This document shows, piece by piece, positions 1-17,536 of a DNA stretch of 64,000 nt. The stretch lies in NCBI GenBank assembly GCA_963855995.1, contig OY979719.1, forward strand, positions 2,666,001 to 2,730,000. The letters run 5' to 3'. This DNA is from Muricea muricata. Lineage: Eukaryota; Cnidaria; Anthozoa; Malacalcyonacea; Plexauridae. The notes under the pieces are model-generated. The model did no database searches, was not told the origin of the DNA, and saw only the letters and a list, made by a program, of their open reading frames with translations. Each line of letters opens with the position of its first letter. Positions within the stretch are counted from its first letter, which is position 1. A program made the position numbers and the translations under genes.

Positions 1-434
1 TAAGAATCTTGAAAAACAGCCGCCATCTTGAAAACCTACCTCTCGTGCATCCCCTTTAGCCATGACCATGGGTGTTATGTGTTGAGTGATAAAAATGTAA
101 TAATGGTTTAATTAATTCGACGCCCCGCCTGTGGGCGACCTTCGCGCGTCGGTCTCAATGGCTGAATCGAATGTATATAGTACCTATAGTCAAAAACCAT
201 CCCTACTGTTAAGGCATTTCTGATACCTTAATTAGTAAATGAATTAGACGTTGTAGACGAAGTCAAGCAGATTCGAGCTTACGGGTCGAAAGCTTTGCTA
301 TATTTACGTTGTATTTGCACAAAGTTATACTGTTATTGATATTCAGCATTGGCAAACTTAAACTGTCAATTTGATAATAAAAAAACTATAAACTAACTAC
401 TGACATATTTTTTGGTACAAATTTTTCATTCTAG

Positions 435-1672
435 AATCATCTGTCGTCGGTATTTCATCGGCAGACCATCGTGTCATCTTCGACGTGGTTTCGTCGTATG
501 TCGAAGCTAGTTCGGTAACGACTTCATTGTCCGTTCGCGTACGCTCGAGCCAATCAGACGGCGTGTTTTTCTACACGGCCCACAAGGGTGACTTCATACT
601 ACTCAAACTGGCCAGCGGTAGAATATCAGCGTCGGTCAATGTGGGTTCCGGAAGTGTCACCATAGAGAGCAAAGTAAACACGTACGACGATAACCAATGG
701 CATCACGTGAAATTAGGACGTATCAAGCGATTGGTTAATCTGACAGTTGATAATTCGGATACCTCAACAGGCATGACGAAAGGTGTTTTTTATCAATTCC
801 ATATACCCAAGCCAAAAATGAGTTTTATTCTTGGTGGTCCTGCTCGCGACGACTTGGACAAAAACGAGAGAAATTTCACTGGTTGCTTACAAGAACTGTT
901 TTTCAATGGCTACGATTTGTTTGGGAAGTACAACAAAAGTTCTAAAGAAGTAACATCGCGGGGAAAATTTTTAAAAACTTGTCCAAAAGCACCGACAACG
1001 CCTCCGAAAGTTGCAACAACCATTTCGGACCCATCACACAGAAGCACTCGCGCTCTTGGTACCAAAACAACGAAAGCGTCTAGTGCTTTTTCGGTTACAT
1101 TGCCTCCGACAACCAGTACAAAGTTACCTTGCAGTGTGACGGGAATTTCCGGCGAAAACACAACCGCGGGCGGTCCTACCTCGCAGGCGCACACTGTGAC
1201 CTCATCACGGATTACACATGCAAGCACCTCTAGCGGGAGCCAATCATGGATCAGCTCAGAGACCGGTAGCCAATCAACTGTTAGACCTAAGAAAACAACC
1301 CAGGGGAGTTCAAACACTAACCCTGACAGTTCAAAAGCCCACTTTCCCACTTCTAAATCAGCCCGAAGTTTGTCAGCCTACACAAATGTTCGCACGAGTC
1401 AAAAGATTTCGACCAAAGCTAATGGCGGACCGCGTGCAACGGAGGAGGTGAAAATGGCAAGTCAAAGGGGAGAAGGCGACTTGACAATTTATTTCATCGT
1501 TGCTGCGATTGTTGGCTTGTTGGCGGTCCTGTTGGCCATTTTAATCATCGTCAAAGTGAACTGGGCCAGCAAGAAAAAATATGCCGTGAGGGGACAGAAT
1601 TATGAGAAAGGTTATTGGGCGGATACCGGTTCGTTTCAAAGGTCTACGAAGGAGTCCAAACCACTTGTATAA
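435..1672 (+). CDS. Terminal exon of a laminin-G / mucin-stalk transmembrane protein
   Basis: The exon opens after a pyrimidine-rich acceptor (AG at 433-434) and reads to a TAA ending at 1672; upstream exons lie outside the window. It gives about 410 residues. The N-terminal ~165 residues look like a laminin-G domain: the VFFYTAHKGDFILLKL strand, the DNQWHHVKLGR strand and the closing FTGCLQELFFNG motif are typical. A Ser/Thr/Pro-rich, lysine-containing stalk of ~155 residues follows (likely O-glycosylated), then one membrane span (FIVAAIVGLLAVLLAILIIV) and a ~38-residue basic tail ending KESKPLV. The order LamG, stalk, membrane span, short tail recalls neurexin and Caspr C-termini, but the tail lacks the neurexin signature, so I name only the architecture. 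The protein probably works in cell adhesion or matrix binding at the surface. The frame's first in-frame candidate start is GTG, so this is a 3' exon and not a whole gene. Confidence 0.8.
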
Positions 1673-1813
1673 AATCCAGAACATGTATATTAGGCTTGTT
1701 TCGAGGACTACTGAATAGTAATACGCGCAAGAGCGCAGAACGGAAAAGCAGGCGAAACGGACTTCAGGCATTTCCCTGTAAAATTGCCGTCCAATTCTTT
1801 CTTGTAGACAGTA

Positions 1814-1819
1814 AATAAA
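1814..1819 (+). promoter_or_regulatory. Poly(A) signal of the LamG gene
   Basis: A canonical AATAAA lies 142 bases after the stop codon of the laminin-G exon. Its distance and strand fit the end of that transcript. Confidence 0.55.
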
Positions 1820-2373
1820 GTCCGTGGCTCCCTTCTTTTCTTTGGACGTTGTCTTGAAGCAAGTCTAAGAAAGCAATGTATGCACAGATAGGTGGAATTG
1901 TGCATTTAAGCGATTCCTGATAGAATACGTTCTGATGTTTGAAAAGCCGAAATTTTCCTCATTCTAGCTTTTACTTAATTTATAACCGATATAAATACTA
2001 AACTAAAGAGAAACGCATCATGTGAAACGGGCCTAATTTTAACTGCAACTGTAAATATATGTTTTGTGGTAATCTAATAATACCTCGATATAAAAATAAG
2101 GTACCCACTGCACAAGGACAATATTAAATACATATATTATGCAATATTTTCAGAAGTTGTTGGCTGGAGTCAGTTCACCTCTCTCTCCCCTCCTACTGCC
2201 CGCTCCTGTCTTGAGACCCCTATCACAAAGAACAAGATTACAGAAGACACTTTAGTCAGAAACACGCACAGTTGACAAGGCATTTAAACGGTTCAAAGCC
2301 AGACATCTTTAATGTTTTTATTACAAAGACAAAAGCGACAGGATGAAGTACTTTTAGACGTTATTAAAGGATT

Positions 2374-2655
2374 ACAGCAACAAAAGTTTTTATAGTCTCA
2401 TTTGAAATAGACCCCAAAACAATATATAGATGTAGATTACAGAATTTTTATCTCTGCCTTATTTTTGATTAGAAACATTAATATGTTGTCCGCTATCTTG
2501 GATATTTATAGATATGCACTATTCTAAGACGTAGTTGATGAGGGTAAAAATCAATCCAAGATGGCCGTAAAACAGATTTTGTAATAGACTTCTATATATT
2601 GTTTTTGAGTCTCTTTGGAATGAGACGAATTAAATTTTTGTTGCCGTTTCCCTAA
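2374..2655. repeat. Foldback MITE-like repeat, family A, copy 1
   Basis: The ends are imperfect inverted repeats: AACAAAAGTTTTTATAGTCTC at the left pairs with the right end around GAGACGAATTAAATTTTTGTT. The inner motifs CAATATATAG, TCCAAGATGGC and ACTTCTATATATTG recur in the longer copy at 23219-23760, and the TCCAAGATGGC part recurs at 47845-47890. No coding capacity is visible. The repeat ends about 20 bases beyond the stop codon of the muramidase gene, so it borders or forms that gene's 3' end. Confidence 0.7.
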
Positions 2656-2668
2656 TTAAAGTACTTGA

Positions 2669-2674
2669 TTTATT
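2669..2674 (-). promoter_or_regulatory. Poly(A) signal abutting the muramidase stop codon
   Basis: On the minus strand AATAAA begins one base after the TAA stop at 2676-2678. If used, it gives a 3' UTR of only about 20-30 nucleotides, ending next to repeat family A. Confidence 0.5.
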
Positions 2675-2675
2675 T

Positions 2676-4939
2676 TTACCCTACTCTACGTAGAGCATCT
2701 ATTCTGCGCCGGAATCGATCTCTTGGCACTCTAATGCGCCCCACCCAGTACTCTTCATCGCTCAGAAGTTGTGTAAACAATGCCAAATTATTTGCAGCGA
2801 CTGCACGTTGGATTTTTCGTCTGGTCGTCGGGGTGTAATCGCCTCGGTATCGTAGATCGACGACGACTTCTTTTATGGCGCTGTTCAGTCGGTTCCAGTC
2901 CGTATTGCCGTACGCTCTCACGACGTCCGCTTTGGTTGCTAGGCGTCTCGCGTCAGCAGCTATCTTATCGTAAGCGATGTAAAATAATTGCTTTTGCTGT
3001 GAGTGTGTTATGGTATAGCTCGCAAGATTGTTTCTCTAGAAATGATAAATTTCAATAATTTTTTAGTCCGAATGGCTGCAAGGAGTTCCTTTAGGACATT
3101 TAATTTTACAATCAATGCAAACATGAAAAACTTGTTGCAATGTTGATAAAACTCTTCGTCCATGATTAGATCTGATCATGATTCAAACAGTGGCTGCCAG
3201 AGGCGCTCTTAAAAACCCTTCGACTGAACCAAATTGAGCTGTGCCCTCTACCATACTCCATCCCAAAACTCGGAACACAAAGTATATTTCAACGTCTCAC
3301 CTTGAGATAATTTTTGGCTGTCTGTCCTTTCAAGCCAGCTCCCTTTGAGAATTTTTGTGCAATGGTACGAGGTATGCCTACTTTATGTAAATCATTGTAC
3401 ACTTGACTTTGAGTTCTTTCTTTTAAGTCGTAACCTCTGCCGATCGTTATACCAGATGAAGAGCTTGGCACGTGGGGTATACGACTGAAGTAGATGCTGC
3501 GTGGATTGTCATTGCCTTCGGAATCAAATGTGATCTGACCACGGCTAACTTGCAGAAGGCCTTGAACTGCTAGAACAAAAAGAAAGGTTAAATCGTTCGG
3601 AAATCATCTAAAATTGGAGTTGAATCAGCCTACAATCGGGTGTAATAATGATAACATTGGACAATGCTGCCCTCGCAACATTGTTGATCCTGTTTTTAAC
3701 AACTTAGTTTTTGGCCGTGTTATTGATACTCAATTCTTACGGTAGACCTAGACTTGAATAATATAATAATATATACATTCCTATCATTCTGTCCTAGCTC
3801 TGAGATAAGTAAAGAGAAGTTGCTTCAAATTACAGAAAATATTTGCGCGCTTACACGATGCATAGCTCACAGGATGTCAACCAGAAAATTCAGAATTGGA
3901 AACGGTTCAAATTTGAGATTTTTGGCGTCTTAGCGCGAGTGAGTGTCTACGTAAGGGAAATGGCACTTCCGGGGAAAACAACACACTCGCTAAGTGTTAA
4001 CAGAAAATCACACTTGGATTCGCGGAAACGCTTTAATTCTTTAATTGAGCTATTGTGAGAAGAACGTATAAAATATACCTGCTACTTGATTTGGTGGAGG
4101 ACGTAATGGAGGCCTAAAAAAACATTTTGGTTTAGTTGAAGCCCTGAACAAATATCAATAAATCTTCCTCGTTTACACTGGTTGTTAATTGACCAACTGT
4201 AAATAACGTGTTTCCTCCATTTTTCGTTTAGAGGCTTAGCTGTTTGAGCGGTTTTGAACTACGTCTAAAAGAAAGCTTTAGTATACAGGCTGTAGTCATT
4301 TTCATGTTCTTTTAAAATATATTACATCACGAACTAACGTTGCGAGTGTCTGTGGTGCAGTCGCAAGAGCATGCAAAACGCTCGCTCTTTCACTAAATAT
4401 AAACAGAATTCGACGTTACGTCCAAAGTTAAGAAGTTAACAGTGGATCTCTTTAGAAACATCCAACTGAAAAGTCTGCAAGTTGGTAGTTAGTCGTCACA
4501 TTAATATCACTAAAATCACTCATAAATTTCACTTTATTCTTTCATCGATTTATCTTCGTGACGTTATTCCACATTCCAGATCCACGGTCATTTCGGATCT
4601 AGCGCCAAACTTAATACATTGCCGCTGTTTTTCTTCCACTTTAATCCACAGTTTCGCTAGGATCACGTCTGAACTGTCACCCATACATTTCGATTATTAT
4701 TTTATTGCATGTCATTCTATGTTCGACTCACTTTTTAGACTCGCTGCCGGCAAATGGCGTTGAAACAGAAAAAGTGATAAGTCGATGTTTTACATTTGAA
4801 TTCATGTTTGAATGTTAGTTCGTTTGACTAAACGATGATAATTCACGTACCTTCTCCAAATCCATTGTCCCCAGGCTGGGGACAGGATGAAACAAGCTTG
4901 CAAAGCAATTAGGAACAATTGAGAAGCTATAGGCTTCAT
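2676..4939 (-). CDS. Secreted phage/pesticin-type muramidase (lysozyme-like)
   Basis: Exons on the minus strand: 4939-4851, 4113-4079, 3569-3301 and 2963-2676. All junctions are AG/GT and in phase, totalling 681 nt and 226 residues. The ATG at 4939 was chosen because it starts a classic signal peptide (MKPIASQLFLIALQACFILSPAWG); the longer overlapping frame has none. After a proline-rich linker (residues 31-38) comes one domain. DSEGND (57-62) carries a likely catalytic Glu59, followed by SRIPHVPSSSSGITIGRGYDL (70-90) with a GxTIGxGYD motif, then KERT. The C-terminal exon has DLRYRGDYTP and VPRDRFRRR. The Glu, then G-TIG-GYD, then Thr order matches T4-lysozyme and pesticin-like muramidases that cut the MurNAc-GlcNAc bond of peptidoglycan. 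It probably acts outside the cell in immunity or digestion of bacteria. Such domains are mainly bacterial and phage, so ancient transfer is possible, but the four-exon structure shows it is a resident animal gene. The acceptor of the last exon is weak but in phase. Confidence 0.8.
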
Positions 4940-5017
4940 TTTCTGTATTTGTGATTCTCGACCACCTTTGTTCTCCGTTGAAGGATGTGAACTCCTTGAC
5001 GAATATTGGGAGCTTCG

Positions 5018-5025
5018 CTTTTATG
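5018..5025 (-). promoter_or_regulatory. TATA-like element of the muramidase gene
   Basis: CATAAAAG on the minus strand lies 79-86 bases upstream of the signal-peptide ATG. Transcription starting ~30 bases downstream would leave a 5' UTR of about 50 nt. Position and sequence fit, but no initiator was identified. Confidence 0.35.
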
Positions 5026-5039
5026 CTGTTCCTCACACT

Positions 5040-6277
5040 ATACTTCCCCTATTCATGCTAATGATGTAATTCCTGTTGGGTGGTGCGAGTCACAGCGCTT
5101 TGCAGCATTTCGTCATGTCAGACTGTCCGCCTTCATGACAAACTGTTGCCAGCACACGCACTGGCTCAATACAATTTTCAATTAATCAAATCGTCTGTCC
5201 TTTAGTTTTATAAAAGATCTCCTCTTTTGTTAAAAATCATACTTGTGAAATAGTTTGTGTATTGTCAAGATTCACTTTACTCTTCAATCCTTGAAACCGA
5301 GCTTAAAACCGTCCAGCAAAGAAACCAAAGGCAAAGCACCGGACAGAAACCGGACATTCTGTCCGGCCGGAGGAAAGTTGAGAATTATTTTTTGTCTGCA
5401 TGAGGCAACCGCATCGATATGGCTGACGTGAATTTTTCTCGACCGGTAATTCGTATCTGAGTTGTTAATTGCATGACTCGCTGAACGTATGAGCTGTGTA
5501 GTTAGTTTGATTGAGAGGACAATAAATTCTTCATCAGCACTTCTAAAAACCATGCGGGTAAGATTTTAGATGATTACCATTTTATAACCAAAGCCCATTT
5601 TGTGCCCAGTACTAAAGCAATAAAGACCTAAATGGCTGACAACTCGGGGAATATATCACGTGAATGAAAGAACACTCTTTGTGCCATTCATTTCGGATGA
5701 AGATCTTTCTGATTAATGTTCAAGGTATCATAGCAAGGAACGTTTGGATTTCCGCTGACAAAAATAAATCTATTCCTGAAATACAGTCTGTATGTTGACC
5801 ATAACAATCACTATTAAACTATTTTTGGAGGGAAGCATTTTTAGATGCAAATTTTGCAAAGAACTTCTGTAAAAGTATGTGAACATTGACGCAATCCTAA
5901 AATGGCGTTCCTGAAGTTACTATGATGTGCGTCAGAAGCGTTTATTTTGACTAAGACATGTGTGCTGGCGCATTTCTACCATTTTGTGACCTAATTTATG
6001 GAATGGTTGGAGGCATGAGTCTTTATTCTTGTTAATCCGACTAATCTAACACTTTTCTCGATGATAAATTTGTAGCCTTTGACTTGCTCGATATATAGTA
6101 ACTCATAGTTCATTGTGTGCGGAGGCAGCCTTCCTATTTTCATGTTCGTCTGGTAATCGGGCACGATCGGGAAAACATCGTAGTGTTATCTCAAACTCAA
6201 AATGGTGGAAATTAGCGATGTTGTTTACGTCGTTTGAAAGGAGACCCCGAGCGCAATATCGCTCGTTTTGAGCTAAA
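5040..6277. other. Intergenic region, muramidase / MSK
   Basis: This lies between divergent genes. Only short chance frames are seen, on both strands. No splice-consistent exon or clear core promoter for MSK was recognised. Confidence 0.5.
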
Positions 6278-14330
<8,053 letters not shown>

Positions 14331-14466
14331 TCCACCGCAGGTGAAATTTTTTAGCAGGGAGGAGGGAATCGTTTTCATTGTACATATATATATGTATGAA
14401 AAAATGCGTTGTATATAAGGTCGATTTTCGCTAGAAGCATTCAGTATAAGCAGTTTACGTGAGCCC

Positions 14467-14472
14467 AATAAA
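14467..14472 (+). promoter_or_regulatory. RPS6KA5: Poly(A) signal of the MSK gene
   Basis: AATAAA lies 137 bases after the MSK stop codon, on the sense strand. Confidence 0.5.
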
Positions 14473-14479
14473 GGCCATT

Positions 14480-15402
14480 TTCTACCGTCGCAAAACCAAC
14501 TCACTGCGAGTGATTGCATCCATCCAGTTGGGGAAAACTATCAAGCATTTTGATTGGATGAAATCGCTCGAAGCGAGCTGGTATATTTTCGATGAGTGGA
14601 AAGGATTTAAGGGTAGTTCTCATCAGGCCTGGTTGAGTACAGATGTCACTGATGGTCGATTCATTGTCGGTAATCATTCATAAGAAGTTATTGTCGAGAA
14701 TGTCGACGACATGTGAGAACCAGGCTAAAGCCTATTTTCCATTTGGGCCCAAACATGGTGGCAAAGTCATTCTGGACGATGTAACATAATGTCTAGATCT
14801 ACCATATCTTTTCTGTGTTGTATTCAAATTAATGATTGGTATTAAGTGTTGATCGGCATACATACTCTATCACATCAGTTACTGGACATATACTCAGGAC
14901 TAAATGGAAACTAGACTTACATTATGAGTAATTCACTATGGTTAATGCTTGTCGGTGGAGGATATACAGGCTAAGTAAAAATGGCACTTTCAAAGAATGC
15001 TAATTTGAATATGAAAAAGGGAGCAGATCTTGTCTTTGTTGAAAAGCAAATTTTTATAAACGTGAAAGTGAACAATGAACAGGGTTTTATCTAGCAAGAC
15101 ATAAAAAATGATAAAGGTGCATTTAATGACCTCCATTTTAAGTAAGATGTTTTTGTACTATATGCCTTTGTAACAACATAAGGCTTTAAAGCGTTTTCTC
15201 AGTCCTTGAGAATTAAAACATCTACAAAAAAAGTTGGTGACCATACTTGGTGTGCATTTCAGAAGCATATATTTACAGTGTCCAGGTACACCAACATTAC
15301 AGCTTGAATGTCACAGGAAAATGCTCCATTGTAAATGGTGCAGTTTCAATGTTTTTTTACCCAGACAGTTAAGTTTCTTGTGTCTGCAGGAGATATTCTG
15401 TG
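14480..15402. other. Intergenic region between converging MSK and PRORSD1
   Basis: AT-rich, with no exon-like frame. A minus-strand AATAAA at 15403-15408 could end the PRORSD1 transcript, giving a ~340-nt 3' UTR. Confidence 0.45.
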
Positions 15403-15743
15403 TTTATTGAACTGATGTTCATATAACATCAAGCCTACCAAACATGAGTGCTTTCAGGCTGAACTATAACTGGTTTAGGTCAGAACAGCCTATAGAATTT
15501 ACAAATATTAAACATAATAGATTGTTGTTCTGTGGTCTGGTTAATAGTTTGAGCTAAAATCCTGTATAGAGAGGGACTTATGTGTGCTAGTTTGGCATCA
15601 TATCCTAAGCTAATAGCTGAGAGCTCTAATGTTTGCAGCAGCCTTTAAACTTAACAAACACATAAATGTTTTACTAGAATATGCTTTTCCTAGATATATA
15701 ACATAATGTAGACAGTTATGATGCAATAATTTATGCCAAATTC

Positions 15744-16241
15744 CTAGAAGTCAATTAAAATTGCCTCATGACCAGTTGCTTTGACAAACTTCTGTAGATC
15801 ATCTGGTGTCAATCCAGTCGATGCAGAATTGACCATCGGGTGGAAATAGCACCGTTCGTGGTCACCATTAAAAAAGCCCGAATCCAAGACCACTTTGACA
15901 TCACCAGCTTGATCATTGAACAATGCCAGGGGAGTGACGCAACCTTGGCTCACACCTAATTTCTCTTGCAAAATGGCCTCATCTGCAAACCTCAACCCCC
16001 CTGGTGCTCCAACTTTTTTTGCTATGTCTTTCAGGTCGACTTCGCGATCGTGCAAGGTTGTCAAAAGCCAAAGTTTCTTCTTTTTATCGCGGAGAAATAG
16101 ATTTTTGCCCACAGCGCCGCTTATATCCTTTAAGTGTTCCATCATAGCCTCGACAGTGAATACCTCGGGGTGCTCAATGGTTTGTGTTGATATTCCTTCC
16201 TTCTCAAGAAAGGCCATTAGTTCTTCGCGACCTCCAGGCAT
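15744..16241 (-). CDS. PRORSD1: Prolyl-tRNA editing domain protein (YbaK/ProXp-like)
   Basis: A single uninterrupted frame of 165 residues starts at the ATG at 16241, close to the usual ~165-170 of this family. It spans one YbaK/aminoacyl-tRNA deacylase domain. KNLFLRDKKKKLWLL (46-60) gives the conserved lysine and substrate-pocket strand, GCVTPLALFND (100-110) the G-x-V-[ST]-P loop, and YFHPMVNSAST (132-142) the closing motif. Relatives (bacterial PrdX/ProXp-ala, animal PRORSD1) hydrolyse mischarged tRNA, chiefly Ala-tRNAPro, in trans. I infer the same cytosolic proofreading role, since no targeting peptide is seen. It lies head-to-head with MTIF2, 503 bp start to start. In human the PRORSD1 locus (a pseudogene) also neighbours MTIF2, from memory. 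Confidence 0.93.
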   Translation of the reverse strand: MPGGREELMAFLEKEGISTQTIEHPEVFTVEAMMEHLKDISGAVGKNLFLRDKKKKLWLLTTLHDREVDLKDIAKKVGAPGGLRFADEAILQEKLGVSQGCVTPLALFNDQAGDVKVVLDSGFFNGDHERCYFHPMVNSASTGLTPDDLQKFVKATGHEAILIDF

Positions 16242-16744
16242 CTTTTTTGAAGAATTGCAAATTAAATTTTATTTTCTGAACTATTTTGGAAAGAGCAAAG
16301 CTCTCAAACATCGAAGACAGCAAACAGCAGGATATTAAAATATGATAAATACATGCACACGTGTGATGCTACCTTTAAAAGCATCACCTAAAAGTAGAAA
16401 CAACTTCCAGTGGTTTAGGTATCCTTTTTATTCCTTCGCATTTTTGCTGGAAATAGATAACTATTTTTTTACTTGCATGATTAGTGGTGTTTATTTTCTT
16501 TTTAAGATAAAACTGCTAAAATGAATTTGTTCTTCGCCCAACCTTCGCCTCTTGTGTGGAATTTTAGGCGATGGGATTTTAGAAATGCAAAGTTCAAGCT
16601 AGACACTGTCAAAGAACAAAATGGCCTCTTGAAAGGAGTGATTTATGAAAGTTTGTTTCTTATAGTGTTTTTTTGCGGCATATCCATCATATTTATAAAG
16701 AATGATCTTCCTTTGGCGATATTTCTTTCCATAATTTTCAAGAA
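16242..16744. promoter_or_regulatory. Shared PRORSD1 / MTIF2 promoter region
   Basis: The two divergent start codons are 503 bp apart with no other gene between them, so this region must hold the promoters and 5' UTRs of both. It has no obvious TATA box for either gene. It contains an 83-codon plus-strand frame (16521-16772) overlapping the MTIF2 start, a possible upstream ORF if transcription begins that far left. Confidence 0.55.
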
Positions 16745-17505
16745 ATGCGCAGTTTTTTTCGCATTTCTCTGAGACTATGTGCATTCGGTACAAATATAAG
16801 GCAGTGCCCTAGAAATAAAATTGGTATAAAAAGATGGCTTTTTTCCGAGAATAGGTCTCTATCCACGAAACATAATTTACATGTGAGTTTCCTAGATATT
16901 ACCCTTGTGCACCTCGTGTGCTTTACGCCGATAGTTGTACACAAATCTGTACAAACTGCTGTAGAATTCAGTCAATTCATCAACTTAAGTATGCGTGCAA
17001 ATTTCTAAAAATTTATCCAACATAGAAATTTATTAACCTTATTATCATGTTCGTTTTTAGAGGAAAAAAACAGATATTGTAATTGATTCTTCAGTTACGG
17101 TAGCAGAATTGGCAAGACACACTGGTGTGTCAAATGGTAAGTATATTAAATTTGGAGCGAGTAAATACTAAAGTGTTATGAACAAATTTGAATTGAAAGT
17201 TTTTAAAAACAGACTAGAAAATGTACCAGAAGTGTCCTCACACAGAAACCTTATTTTAGAGTGTTCTACCTATAGAGATTAACTTGTTGACTCGTTGACC
17301 CAAATAACTCATGAAGCATACAGGCATCTTCTAATACATGATATGCAGTTGTTTTGTATTTAATATCATTTTCAAACCATTCTGAAATTTTTAGATGAGA
17401 TAATTAGACTTGCAAAAGATGTAGGAGAAAGGGTTGACAGAGGACCAAAGACTGGTATGTGCAGAAAGTTTGTGGTGACAAACTTACAGGGACTGCAAAG
17501 GCACC

Positions 17506-17536
<31 letters not shown>

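Noticed and set aside
910..1350. 146-codon minus-strand frame
   Set aside because: Antisense shadow of the Ser/Thr-rich LamG exon; low-complexity stalks leave long open antisense frames.
4815..5036. 73-codon minus-strand frame over the muramidase first exon
   Set aside because: A different frame of the same exon gives a classic signal peptide that joins in phase to the downstream domain.
15916..16338. 140-codon plus-strand frame
   Set aside because: Antisense to PRORSD1, whose minus-strand frame carries clear family motifs.
16521..16772. Frame starting at 16521 as the MTIF2 N-terminus
   Set aside because: It ends in a stop and has no in-phase donor to the next exon; the ATG at 16745 gives a mitochondrial presequence with a correct junction.
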